Source of the DNA: CAZWVI01 sp964637165
GTDB taxonomy: Bacteria; Planctomycetota; UBA1135
Direction of reading: 5' to 3'
Assembly (NCBI GenBank): GCA_964637165.1
Contig: CAZWVI010000014.1
Location: forward strand, 1 to 64,000
DNA length: 64,000 nt
A program made the translations under genes and the position numbers. The notes under the pieces were generated by a model. That model had not been told where the DNA came from, ran no database searches, and worked only from the letters and a program-made list of their open reading frames with translations. Positions 34,771 through 42,789 of the stretch are shown here, in pieces (the stretch's first letter is position 1; every line of letters starts with the position of its first letter).

Positions 34771-36318
34771 TTAAAGAACGGTTGCCGATAGCCCGTTACT
34801 GAACAAGCTAGTGGTTGCATCCAAGGCTTGGAACCACACTGTCATACCTTGTGCTGATGCAGGTACGGTAGTGGTGTAACTGCCCTCGCCATTTGCATCT
34901 GCTACAAACGATGGGAAGTTATAAAGCGGTGGGCTGAGGTCGGCGTTGCCCCAACTAGTTGATGTAGGCCCATTGCCAGTTAGCGAGTAGCCAACGTAAA
35001 TTAAATCACCAGGGTTAGTGTTGGTGACATCAAACTTAGCTGGCCAGCCGGCGAAAAGCGATGGGATTGAAAGAACCGGAGCAGGGGTGATGTGGTTGCG
35101 CCACCCTGAAACTACGCTGGCGTTGTCATTTAATGACCGCCAGTTTTCTTCGGAGTTGGCATTGCCCATCGAGTAACCGCTGTAAGTAACGTTGGGGTTT
35201 GACCAACGATTAATACGCGTACCAGGCGAGTAAGCCATGATTGTGCGATAGCGATTGTTTGAGGTGCGGAACCCATAGGCGTATGAGTGTGATGCGCTAC
35301 CGGCGTTGCCGCGGTCATGAGCACTTCCCATGTTGTGACCAAATTCGTGGGCAGTTGAGTAATAACCAGTTGCGCAGGTGCGAGACACAACGCTAAAAGC
35401 ACTTGACTCGAATGAATTTGAAACGCTGGTCATTAAATATGCGATGCCGCAGTATTGACTACCATTTACAAACATTGAAACTACGTCAGCACCGTATTGG
35501 TCGCGTAACGAGTGAACGTTGTCAAGTTTGCCATCGCTCTTGCCGCGTAGGTTTGAAAGCATGGTGGAGAAACTTGAAGGCTCGCTGTAGCCGGTCATCT
35601 CTTCGGTGTGCACTAAGTTGAGACGTTGATCGACAAAACTACTGGTGTAACCGTTGTTGGTTTCCGTCATCGCCAAGTTGATCAAGCTATTCATAGAGCT
35701 TGCACCGCCTTGGCCATTCTTCGCCGAAGTGGTGTAAACAATCATGGTGTCCACATCAGGGTTACCGCCGCTGCGTGCAGACCCGCCGTTGCCCTGTGCT
35801 GATTGGCCATTATTTTGATGTTTGTGAAGCGCACCTTGTTGAGTACCGCTGACCGCATGCTTATCCGTAGTACCACAATCCTTGAATTGAAGCTCGTCGA
35901 CTTCAGTTACCCAGTGGGCGGCGTTGCCAGCGAATGACACGCGGAACAGGCGGTTGGAAAAGCGAATCGAGCCAGCGACTGCATCTTCAGTTACCGAGAA
36001 GAGTGCCGAAGAATCAGCTTCACCCTCAACCGCACCATGCCAAACCCAACCGTTTCCGTAGGCTTGTTCGATGTGATTAAAAGATGCAACAACTTCTTCG
36101 TCATCGAAAAAGTTAAGTCTTATGGCACCTTGGTTGTGGGTGCGACTTAGAGTTTCTCGTAGCAACTCAATGTCGATCTCCGTCAAGCGGCGGCGCACCG
36201 AAACATCGTCAAGTCCAACGCCAGGCGCGGCAACTTTTTGCGTTTCAATGAAGAGTGGTGGTATTTCTGCAGGAGCTTGTGGGTTGGCCGCTGCGAGGAG
36301 GAGGGTGGCTATTAACAC
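34771..36318 (-). CDS. Secreted reprolysin/M72-like zinc metalloprotease
   Basis: The 515-residue protein has a signal peptide (L-I-A-T-L-L-L-A-A-A), a propeptide-like region to about residue 185, and a catalytic domain beginning V-D-T-M-I-V-Y-T. The zinc site is H324-E-F-G-H-N-M-G-S-A-H-D, followed by a Met-turn-like T-I-M-A-Y-S. This fits the peptidyl-Asp metallopeptidase or reprolysin type. The last about 100 residues are the shared C-terminal domain also found at 34430, 45530 and 61620. Start is a GTG. Just upstream an eight-A run gives in-frame I-K-K-I, which would complete a classical signal peptide start if ATA at 36330 or a shifted ATG were used. Confidence 0.87.
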   Translation of the reverse strand: MLIATLLLAAANPQAPAEIPPLFIETQKVAAPGVGLDDVSVRRRLTEIDIELLRETLSRTHNQGAIRLNFFDDEEVVASFNHIEQAYGNGWVWHGAVEGEADSSALFSVTEDAVAGSIRFSNRLFRVSFAGNAAHWVTEVDELQFKDCGTTDKHAVSGTQQGALHKHQNNGQSAQGNGGSARSGGNPDVDTMIVYTTSAKNGQGGASSMNSLINLAMTETNNGYTSSFVDQRLNLVHTEEMTGYSEPSSFSTMLSNLRGKSDGKLDNVHSLRDQYGADVVSMFVNGSQYCGIAYLMTSVSNSFESSAFSVVSRTCATGYYSTAHEFGHNMGSAHDRGNAGSASHSYAYGFRTSNNRYRTIMAYSPGTRINRWSNPNVTYSGYSMGNANSEENWRSLNDNASVVSGWRNHITPAPVLSIPSLFAGWPAKFDVTNTNPGDLIYVGYSLTGNGPTSTSWGNADLSPPLYNFPSFVADANGEGSYTTTVPASAQGMTVWFQALDATTSLFSNGLSATVL

Positions 36319-36424
36319 GATTTTTTTTATTTATTTTTTTGGACGGTCATTTATTCTAACTCAAAAAACCAATTAATGGTGCTTTTTGGTAGCATAGCAA
36401 CCGTTTTCTGTTGTAATAGAGACC

Positions 36425-37450
36425 GTGGTAATAAGCACACTGTTCCAGACAATTACACCAGAATTAATTTCTGGTGGCTCGCTGCTATGTTTTATCGTGG
36501 TGTTTTTATTCTGGTTGAATACGCGCACCAAGTCAACTGACCGAAATGCATTTAGCCAAGCTCGCGAAGTATTACTGCAGGAGCGTGAACTCAGGCACAC
36601 CTTAGAGTACCGATTGAAGGCTTTGGAGATGGCTGAATCAATGCTTTCACGGTTTACAAATGTCCCTTTAGAGATGGTCGATGATGAAATTGAGCACGCT
36701 TTAGGAGAGTTTGGCGAGTCGGTCGGAGCCGACCGAGCATATATTTTTAGATTTGGAAATGATGGTTTGATGTCGAACACCCATGAGTGGTGTGCGCAAG
36801 GGATAAGTGCCGAAAAAGGCAACTTGCAAGATTTGCCCATTGATATATTCCCTTGGTGGAATGGGAAAATAAAAGCTGGAGAATATATTTTCATCCCCGA
36901 TGTGGCGGTTATGCCCGCAGAAGCAAGTGGTGAGCAAGAAATCCTCCAAGCTCAAGATATTAAGTCCTTGTTGGTGGTGCCGATGATGATGCGCGGCGAG
37001 GCTGAGGGCTTCATTGGTTTTGACGCAGTAAAGGAACACAAATCCTGGCCTGCTGAGGTGGTGCCGAGTTTGCGTACCTTTGGTGAAATCTTTTCAAATG
37101 CGATTGATGACAAGCTCGACACTTTGGAATTGGCGCGTAGCCGCGAGGACCTTTCAGCGGTCATCGAGGAAGCACCATTGGCATTTTTATTGGTCGATGC
37201 TAATTCACAAGTGGTGGATGGAAGCGGGCAAAAATTAATTGGCTTGCCAGAACAACCAGGAAAGTCGCTTTCAGAGCTATTTCCAAAAGCACCAGAATTG
37301 TTGGAGGCCTACCAAAAAGCTGCCCATGGATGCTCTTCAAAAGCGGAGATAAGTGTTCGTAAGATGCCTGTCCGAGTGGATTTACGCCCTTTGGCTGGGG
37401 CTGGTATTGAGAGTGGGTGGGTCATCGTAGAATTCCACGGAATCAGATAA
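36425..37450 (+). CDS. Membrane-anchored GAF-domain protein
   Basis: The 341-residue protein has one N-terminal transmembrane helix (about 16-32) and a short coiled-coil (35-75). A GAF domain lies near 78-225 (A-D-R-A-Y-I-F-R-F, then S-L-L-V-V-P-M-M-M-R-G-E-A-E-G-F-I-G-F-D). A PAS-like region lies near 235-340. The domain order resembles the sensory half of signalling proteins, but no kinase, GGDEF or phosphatase output domain is present. Translation starts at a GTG; no strong ribosome binding site is seen. The ligand is unknown. Confidence 0.7.
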   Translation: MVISTLFQTITPELISGGSLLCFIVVFLFWLNTRTKSTDRNAFSQAREVLLQERELRHTLEYRLKALEMAESMLSRFTNVPLEMVDDEIEHALGEFGESVGADRAYIFRFGNDGLMSNTHEWCAQGISAEKGNLQDLPIDIFPWWNGKIKAGEYIFIPDVAVMPAEASGEQEILQAQDIKSLLVVPMMMRGEAEGFIGFDAVKEHKSWPAEVVPSLRTFGEIFSNAIDDKLDTLELARSREDLSAVIEEAPLAFLLVDANSQVVDGSGQKLIGLPEQPGKSLSELFPKAPELLEAYQKAAHGCSSKAEISVRKMPVRVDLRPLAGAGIESGWVIVEFHGIR

Positions 37451-37496
37451 TCTAATTTTTTTGCCATCATTTGGCACATATATCCATAATAGTAGT

Positions 37497-38483
37497 ATGC
37501 GATTTAGCCTCCCAACAGTTGCCGCCATCATTTGTGCAGCAAGTCCGGTCGTGGCCCAGGTTCAACCTGGCGATGTCATTGACTACGAATTTCAATCGGT
37601 GCCATTTAATAGTCTTGGTGTGAACAACATCAGTGACTTTCGCGGAAAGCCGGTCTTTGTAGAATTCTGGGGGACGCGCTGAGGCGGTTGTAGGTCATCC
37701 GTGCCGATGGCCATGAAAATGCAAGAAGAATACGGTTCAGACTTGCAAGTTATTTTTGTCGAAGTTCAAGGTGCTGACCGCGAATCATTGGTTAGCGCAA
37801 TGATTGAACGTAAATGGATGGGCGGATCTTCAATTTGGACTACTGAGCGAGTGTTAAGCACTGGCATGAATGGCATTCCAAACTACGCACTCCTCGATGG
37901 TGATGGAGCCGTTGTAATGACCGGTTTCTCCAACCGCGACGCCAAAAAAGCTGAAGAAGCAATTGCAGGTATGGTCAAGCAGCGCCGCAAGGGCCGCAAA
38001 GATTTGCCATCTGAAATTGCCAAAGTTGAAGTTATGTTAAATAAGGGTGAATACACCAAGGCTTTAAAAGAAATTGACAAGCTTTTGGCAAAGCCTGGCA
38101 GTAAAAATACTGAAGGGATTTTGGCCGGTGCAAATTCGATGAAGCAACGTGCCGAAAGTGAAATCGCAGCTTCCTTTAAGCGCTTTGATTGGATGTTAGC
38201 TAATGGCTATCCAATTTTGGCTGAGGAGTTGCACAAGGAATTGTCAAAGGAGTTTGCACGTAATGAAACCTACGCTGCTGACTTAACTGACCTTGCTGAA
38301 ATAATGAAATCTGATGAGACCAAAGCCGAACTGGTTGCAGCGAAGTCATTTAATAAAATCCGCAAGGCAATCTCTGAGGATGGAGCCGATGACAAGACTC
38401 GTAAGAAGTTACTTAAGGTCGTTGAAAAAAATATCGGTACTAAGGTTGCCGATCGCGCCAGCTTTCTTGCAGGTTTAATGTAG
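37497..38483 (+). CDS. Secreted thioredoxin-like (TlpA-type) selenoprotein, in-frame UGA
   Basis: The protein is 328 residues if the in-frame TGA at 37680-37682 is read as selenocysteine. It has a signal peptide (M-R-F-S-L-P, cut after V-V-A-Q) and a TlpA/AhpC-type thioredoxin fold with K-P-V-F-V-E-F-W-G-T-R-U62-G-G-C65-R. The UGA stands exactly where the first Cys of C-x-x-C belongs. Later family marks are G-I-P-N-Y-A-L-L-D and D-G-D-G-A-V-V. The frame is intact on both sides and the true stop is TAG. A hairpin at 37693-37712 fits a bacterial SECIS. The C-terminal 150 residues are a helical, Lys-rich extension. It would act as a periplasmic thiol-disulfide or peroxide enzyme. An upstream TTG at 37461 is an alternative start. 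Confidence 0.82.
37693..37712 (+). promoter_or_regulatory. Putative SECIS hairpin of the thioredoxin-like gene
   Basis: Ten bases after the UGA, GGTCATC pairs with GATGGCC (7 pairs, one G-T) around the loop CGTGCC. The loop begins 17 bases after the UGA and has G in its second position. Both agree with the published bacterial SECIS model (16-37 bases; G among the first two loop bases). Confidence 0.6.
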
Positions 38484-38501
38484 AGAGAAAACCCTCTAGT
38501 C

Positions 38502-38530
38502 AAATAGCCGTCCATAATGGGCGGCTATTT
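38502..38530. terminator. Bidirectional terminator between convergent genes
   Basis: A 12-base stem AAATAGCCGTCC/GGGCGGCTATTT (one G-T) has a 5-base loop, followed on the plus strand by TTTT. It overlaps the stop codon of the minus-strand gene and would also serve the selenoprotein transcript. Confidence 0.85.
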
Positions 38531-39769
38531 TTTTGGATAGTTTTTCAATACCCACTTGTGCCAATCGGCATCAAGCTCACCCCAAGTTATTCCATAAACG
38601 TCTTGGAAAACTTCCTCTTGGCGTGCCAAAACTTCATCGGGAGTTGGCAAGCGGTTAAGTGGCACATTTGGGATACGCCCATTTACTCCGGATACAAATT
38701 CACCAAAGGCGGTGCGGTCATACTGAATTAAATAATCAACCAAGGCCCACACCGCGAGGTGGTTGGTGAATTTAAGTTTGTTATAGGCCATCCAGTTAAC
38801 AATCGATTCCGATGACGGAATGATTTCGTTCTTTACGCGCTTGTAAACCTTCGGCGCCCAGTTCCAGTCTTTTCGCAAGCCGGCGCTGGTTTCTTCGACA
38901 AAGCTGTAGTTGTTGTAGCGCGGGTCAATGCCGCGCGCATACCAATGAGATATACCTTCGGCAATCCATACCGGCAGGGCGTAGTTGTAATGTTTGTAAG
39001 CGTCGACGAGATTGTGCATCACGTTGAAGGTGACATGAGTTTGGAGTCGAGTGTCGTCACTAAACCAACCTTCAGCCGCTTCTGATGAGGTAATAAACAA
39101 CATCATGTCGTTGCCCTGAAAGGTGAATCGCTGTGGCTGAGAATTGTTGATTCCACAGAAACGTCCTAGATAGCGTCCCATTCCGCTTTTCCGGCCAAGT
39201 AGCAATACGCCAAATTTTGAGCGATGTCCAAGGTAAGGGCCTTCACCCATGTATTCACCGCGCACTTTTAAGCCGGGTGAGCGGGGGAATGAATCGTCGG
39301 CGACTTGCAGCAACTCACTAAGTTCCGCGTACATTTTTTCCAATCGCTGGGCGTAAAGGTGCAAGCGTAGCCACGGGTCGATGACTTTGATTTTTTTATA
39401 TTTAATTGATGGTAATAGTTTAGATAGCTCTTTTAGTTCGTCACGCAGCTTGTCACGTTGTTTGTGGTCACCGCGTGGGATTTTATAGCTGTCTAATGTC
39501 GAACCTATTTTGAAGTGTGCGGTTTCGATCCATAGCACTTCAATTCCACCCAGAACTTCTTTTACCTTGCTCGTCCCATGCTTGTCGCCAAAATCAAATG
39601 GCGCGTAGGAAACAATGCCCGCCGCTTCTCTGGCAACAGGATCATCAATTGTATATGGGTCTTTTATTTCCTTGTCTTCGTAGGCACCGCCATTGTCTTG
39701 GGCAAAAAGCGGCGCGGCAGTGAGAACCAGAAGGGTGCTCACTGCCGCGCGAATGAAGTTCGAAAACAA
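38525..39769 (-). CDS. Secreted DUF1570-like protein with degenerate metalloprotease site
   Basis: The 414-residue protein has a signal peptide ending A-A-P-L-F-A-Q. The central region resembles DUF1570/peptidase-MA proteins of Planctomycetota: F-N-V-M-H-N-L-V-D-A-Y followed by L-P-V-W-I-A-E-G-I-S-H-W-Y. The expected H-E-x-x-H is H-N-L-V-D, so the catalytic Glu and second His are missing, although the downstream Glu in W-I-A-E-G remains. The C-terminal D-A-D-W-H-K-W-V is typical of this group. It lies 11 bases after the second selenoprotein gene and is probably co-transcribed. It likely binds rather than cleaves. Confidence 0.65.
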   Translation of the reverse strand: MFSNFIRAAVSTLLVLTAAPLFAQDNGGAYEDKEIKDPYTIDDPVAREAAGIVSYAPFDFGDKHGTSKVKEVLGGIEVLWIETAHFKIGSTLDSYKIPRGDHKQRDKLRDELKELSKLLPSIKYKKIKVIDPWLRLHLYAQRLEKMYAELSELLQVADDSFPRSPGLKVRGEYMGEGPYLGHRSKFGVLLLGRKSGMGRYLGRFCGINNSQPQRFTFQGNDMMLFITSSEAAEGWFSDDTRLQTHVTFNVMHNLVDAYKHYNYALPVWIAEGISHWYARGIDPRYNNYSFVEETSAGLRKDWNWAPKVYKRVKNEIIPSSESIVNWMAYNKLKFTNHLAVWALVDYLIQYDRTAFGEFVSGVNGRIPNVPLNRLPTPDEVLARQEEVFQDVYGITWGELDADWHKWVLKNYPKK

Positions 39770-39780
39770 AGACCTAACGA

Positions 39781-40800
39781 TTACAAGCTAGCAGTTGCTT
39801 CGGCATCTTCAGCTTTCTTCGCAGTTGCTTTGCGAATTAAACCAAGATCTGAAACTTTGGCCTCTTTGGTTTTTGCGGCTTCCTTGTCCTTGCGAATTTT
39901 AGCTAGTTGCTTGCGAATCTTGGCAGCTTTGCGTGACTTAGGACCATCTTTTTCAAGAGCGGCCTCAAGTTGTTCCACGCGCCAGTCTTCCATGCCATCA
40001 AGCGTATCGTATTCAACCATCAGCTTAAGAATGTTGCGTACGGCTTTCTTAGAGCTCTTCTTGTACTCAATCTTAAGAACGTCTTCCATTGCATCCCAAA
40101 GCTCACTGCGTGACTGTTCGCCATCAAGTGAGATTAGGTTGCTACCATCGGGGCTGCACACAAAAAGGTGTGGAGGCTTTTTGTCAGGGAACAACGCGGC
40201 GAATGGGTGGTCTTCCTCGGTAACGTCAGTTGGAAGCTTTACGCAGTTAAACCAACGCGCCATCAACAAAGTTTTTTCGTTGTCTTCGCTGCGGTTAAGC
40301 AAGGCGTAGTCAGTTCCATTGCAGGAAAGGCATTCGCGCAAAATCAACATTGGCCGCAAGTCGTCGCCGGCGATCCAATCAAAAGATTCTTCACGCGGTA
40401 ATGCTTTGCGTACGGCTTGGGCAACAGTTTCACTGGTGCTGTTTTCAATTGCTAATTCAGCTTCTGAAACGTAAACCGGATAGTTCCAATTCATGTTTAG
40501 AATTGACTTCGAGGTGCGTTGGCGTTCGATGCGGATTGGTGCACCACCGGCTGCAGCACCGCCGCCGCCAGGAGTGGTTGGACCACCAGCTGCCGGACCG
40601 GCCGGACCAACTGGAGTTGCGGGTGATGATGGTGAGCTAGGAGCCGATGGGGCTGGGCCCATTGAATCTCCAGGTCCTGAATATCCTGAGCCCCCACGGG
40701 AGCCTCCAGATGGACATCATTGCGCAGCGGCCGACGCCGGAGCGGCAAAGAATGCCGCGGCGAAAGCCACGAAGGTGGTGGTTATGAGGAACTTCTTCAT
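39781..40800 (-). CDS. Secreted selenoprotein with vicinal Sec-Cys, in-frame UGA
   Basis: Reading from the ATG at 40800 gives a clear signal peptide (M-K-K-F-L-I-T-T, then A-P-A-S-A-A-A-Q), then UGA at 40719-40717 directly followed by a Cys codon: U28-C29-P-S-G-G-S. The same frame continues without a break for 310 residues to a TAA. After the UGA comes a Gly/Pro/Ser-rich linker (about 30-75), then a thioredoxin-like domain with E-C-L-S-C-N-G, A-R-W-F-N-C-V-K-L and H-L-F-V-C-S-P-D-G, and finally a Lys/Ala-rich helical tail. Without recoding, the signal peptide would be followed at once by a stop, which is implausible for so intact a frame. A SECIS-like hairpin lies at 40688-40706. Function unknown; redox or metal binding is likely. 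Confidence 0.75.
40688..40706 (-). promoter_or_regulatory. Putative SECIS hairpin of the Sec-Cys gene
   Basis: Ten bases after the UGA, GAGGCTCC pairs with GGGGCTC (7 pairs, one bulged G) around the loop CGTG, which begins 18 bases after the UGA. Spacer length and loop start match the other selenoprotein gene here. Flanking TCT/GGA bases can lengthen the stem. Confidence 0.55.
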
Positions 40801-40841
40801 ACTCTTGATAGTAAGTGAATCTGCGTGGTTATGCTATTAAA

Positions 40842-41213
40842 ATGAAAGATGTCAGCGTGTGGTTTAACGAAAAGTGCTCCAAATGCCGTAAATTGCAAGA
40901 ATTACTCCAATTAAAGGGGGTAAATGTCGATTATCGCGAGTATTTGGAGGATGCCCCAACGGTGGCAGAAATCGAATATTTGGCCTCAATGTACCAAGGT
41001 CCGTTGGTGGAATTGTTGCGGTCCAAGGAGCAGATTTTTGCCGATTTAAAGCTAGCTGAAGCCGCTGAGCAGGAATTGGTGGAGGCTTTGGTTAAGCACC
41101 CACACCTATTGAACCGTCCAATATTGGTTTGTGGAAATCAGGCGATAGTCGCGCGTCCACCCGAGCTTGGAATCGAATTTTTGGATTCGCTGAAAAGTGA
41201 CCCAACGGATTAG
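40842..41213 (+). CDS. ArsC/YfgD-family thiol oxidoreductase-like protein
   Basis: The protein is 123 residues from the ATG at 40842. The N-terminus V-W-F-N-E-K-C12-S-K-C15-R-K matches ArsC-family proteins, with a C-x-x-C in place of the more usual C-x(n)-S. L-L-R-S-K-E follows, and N-R-P-I-L-V and the late R-P-P-E fit the ArsC fold. Such proteins use glutathione- or glutaredoxin-like chemistry; arsenate reduction is not certain. It is divergent from the Sec-Cys gene across only 41 bases, so the two may share control. Its stop overlaps the end of glpK. Confidence 0.8.
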   Translation: MKDVSVWFNEKCSKCRKLQELLQLKGVNVDYREYLEDAPTVAEIEYLASMYQGPLVELLRSKEQIFADLKLAEAAEQELVEALVKHPHLLNRPILVCGNQAIVARPPELGIEFLDSLKSDPTD

Positions 41214-42694
41214 GTCAATGTCCGATTGACTGCTGTACGCCAACCTGCGTAGCGTTCAGCCCGTTCTGCGTCGTCCATTTTTGGTTCGAAGCGGGCATCT
41301 AATTGCCATTGCTCGGCCAGTTCTTGCTCTGACTCCCAAAAGCCCACCTGAAGTCCGGCCATCGCCGCTGCTCCCAGGGCAGTTGTTTCGGTAATCGCTG
41401 GGCGTTCGACCGGAATATCCAAAATGTCGGCCAGGAATTGCATCGCCCAACTGTTGGCGACCATGCCGCCGTCGACGCGTAGGGCCGCTGGTCGTTCCGC
41501 GCCGTCGGCAATCATCGCTTCTAAAAGGTCACGAGTTTGAAAGCACACCGCTTCCAATCCGGCCCGAGCAATATCGGCGCGTTTGGTGTCGCGAGTGATC
41601 CCAGTAATCGAGGCGCGCGCATGTGGATCCCACCACGGTGCGCCCAATCCGGTAAATGCTGGGACCAGGTAGACCCGATGTTCGGGATCAGTTTCTTGGG
41701 CTAGGCTTTCAGAGTCGGCGGCATTTGGAAAAAGCTCCAAACCATCGCGCAGCCATTGCATGGTAGAGCCGGCAGAAAACGCCGCACCTTCTATTGCATA
41801 AGAAACTTCCTCGCCGATTTGCCAAGCAATCGTGGTCAGCATGCGATTGGCCGAAGGTAAAGCCTCGGAGCCAGTGTTTATTAAAACGAAATTTCCAGTT
41901 CCATAAGTAGATTTCAACATACCTGGGGCAAAACAGCACTGACCAAAAGTGGCCGACTGCTGATCGCCTATCATGCCGCTAATTGGGACTTCAACGCCAA
42001 AGTGATCTGCTTGGCATTTGCCAAAGTCGAATGCGGTGGGCAGCACTTCGGGCAGAATCGCCATTGGAATATTGCCAAAGAGTCTTAGCAATTCTTCATC
42101 CCAAGTGCATTCGTGAATGTTGAAGAGCATTGTTCGTGAAGCATTGCTGATGTCGGTGGCGTGAAGTGCACCACCAGTTAGCCGCCACAATAAGAAGCAC
42201 TCGATAGTGCCGGCACAAATTTCACCAGCTTCAGCTTTTTGCCGCACATCGTCAACCTCGTCAAGCAACCAAGCGAGTTTGCTTGCTGAAAAGTAGGGGT
42301 CTAAAAGTAGGCCTGTTTTGGCGGTGACTAATTTTTCGAGCCCTTGCTCACGCATTTTTGCACAGGCATCTGCAGTGCGGCGATCCTGCCAAACCAGGGC
42401 GTTGTGTAGAACCTCGCCACTTTTTCGATCCCACAAAACAACCGTCTCACGTTGATTGGTAATTCCAATACTGGCCAGTTGGTCGGCTTCAATTCCTGCA
42501 TTTGAGATAGCTTCTCGACACATGGCCAAGGTGTCGCTCCAAATCAATTCCGGGTCATGTTCGACCCACCCTTGTTTGGGGAAAATTTGCGCAAGTTCCT
42601 TTTGGGCAATACTCACTGGAGTGCCCGCATGATTGAAAATGATAGCGCGAGAACTGGTGGTGCCTTGGTCAATGGCGAGGAGGAATTGTTCCAT
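41210..42694 (-). CDS. glpK: Glycerol kinase
   Basis: The 494-residue FGGY kinase opens with L-A-I-D-Q-G-T-T-S-S-R-A-I. It has G-W-V-E-H-D-P, T-N-Q-R-E-T, F-L-L-W-R-L-T-G-G, the D-A-F-D-like substrate site in the P-T-A-F-D region, G-D-Q-Q-S-A-T-F-G-Q, K-S-T-Y-G-T-G-N-F and R-V-D-G-G-M-V-A-N. It phosphorylates glycerol to glycerol 3-phosphate. glpD and a GDPD gene lie about 9 kb away, giving a scattered glycerol pathway. No GlpF channel gene is adjacent. Confidence 0.97.
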   Translation of the reverse strand: MEQFLLAIDQGTTSSRAIIFNHAGTPVSIAQKELAQIFPKQGWVEHDPELIWSDTLAMCREAISNAGIEADQLASIGITNQRETVVLWDRKSGEVLHNALVWQDRRTADACAKMREQGLEKLVTAKTGLLLDPYFSASKLAWLLDEVDDVRQKAEAGEICAGTIECFLLWRLTGGALHATDISNASRTMLFNIHECTWDEELLRLFGNIPMAILPEVLPTAFDFGKCQADHFGVEVPISGMIGDQQSATFGQCCFAPGMLKSTYGTGNFVLINTGSEALPSANRMLTTIAWQIGEEVSYAIEGAAFSAGSTMQWLRDGLELFPNAADSESLAQETDPEHRVYLVPAFTGLGAPWWDPHARASITGITRDTKRADIARAGLEAVCFQTRDLLEAMIADGAERPAALRVDGGMVANSWAMQFLADILDIPVERPAITETTALGAAAMAGLQVGFWESEQELAEQWQLDARFEPKMDDAERAERYAGWRTAVNRTLT

Positions 42695-42789
42695 TTTGAG
42701 AATCCTAACATCGAGTCAAATAAATCCGGCGGTAAGCTGTTGTTTAGCATTCAATAAAAAAGGCGGCGGGTTGCCGTATCCTAATAGTT

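Noticed and set aside
37680..37682. Explaining the UGA in the thioredoxin-like gene as a pseudogene lesion
   Set aside because: The lesion would have hit exactly the active-site Cys codon with the rest intact, and a second gene nearby has the same pattern with a similar hairpin.
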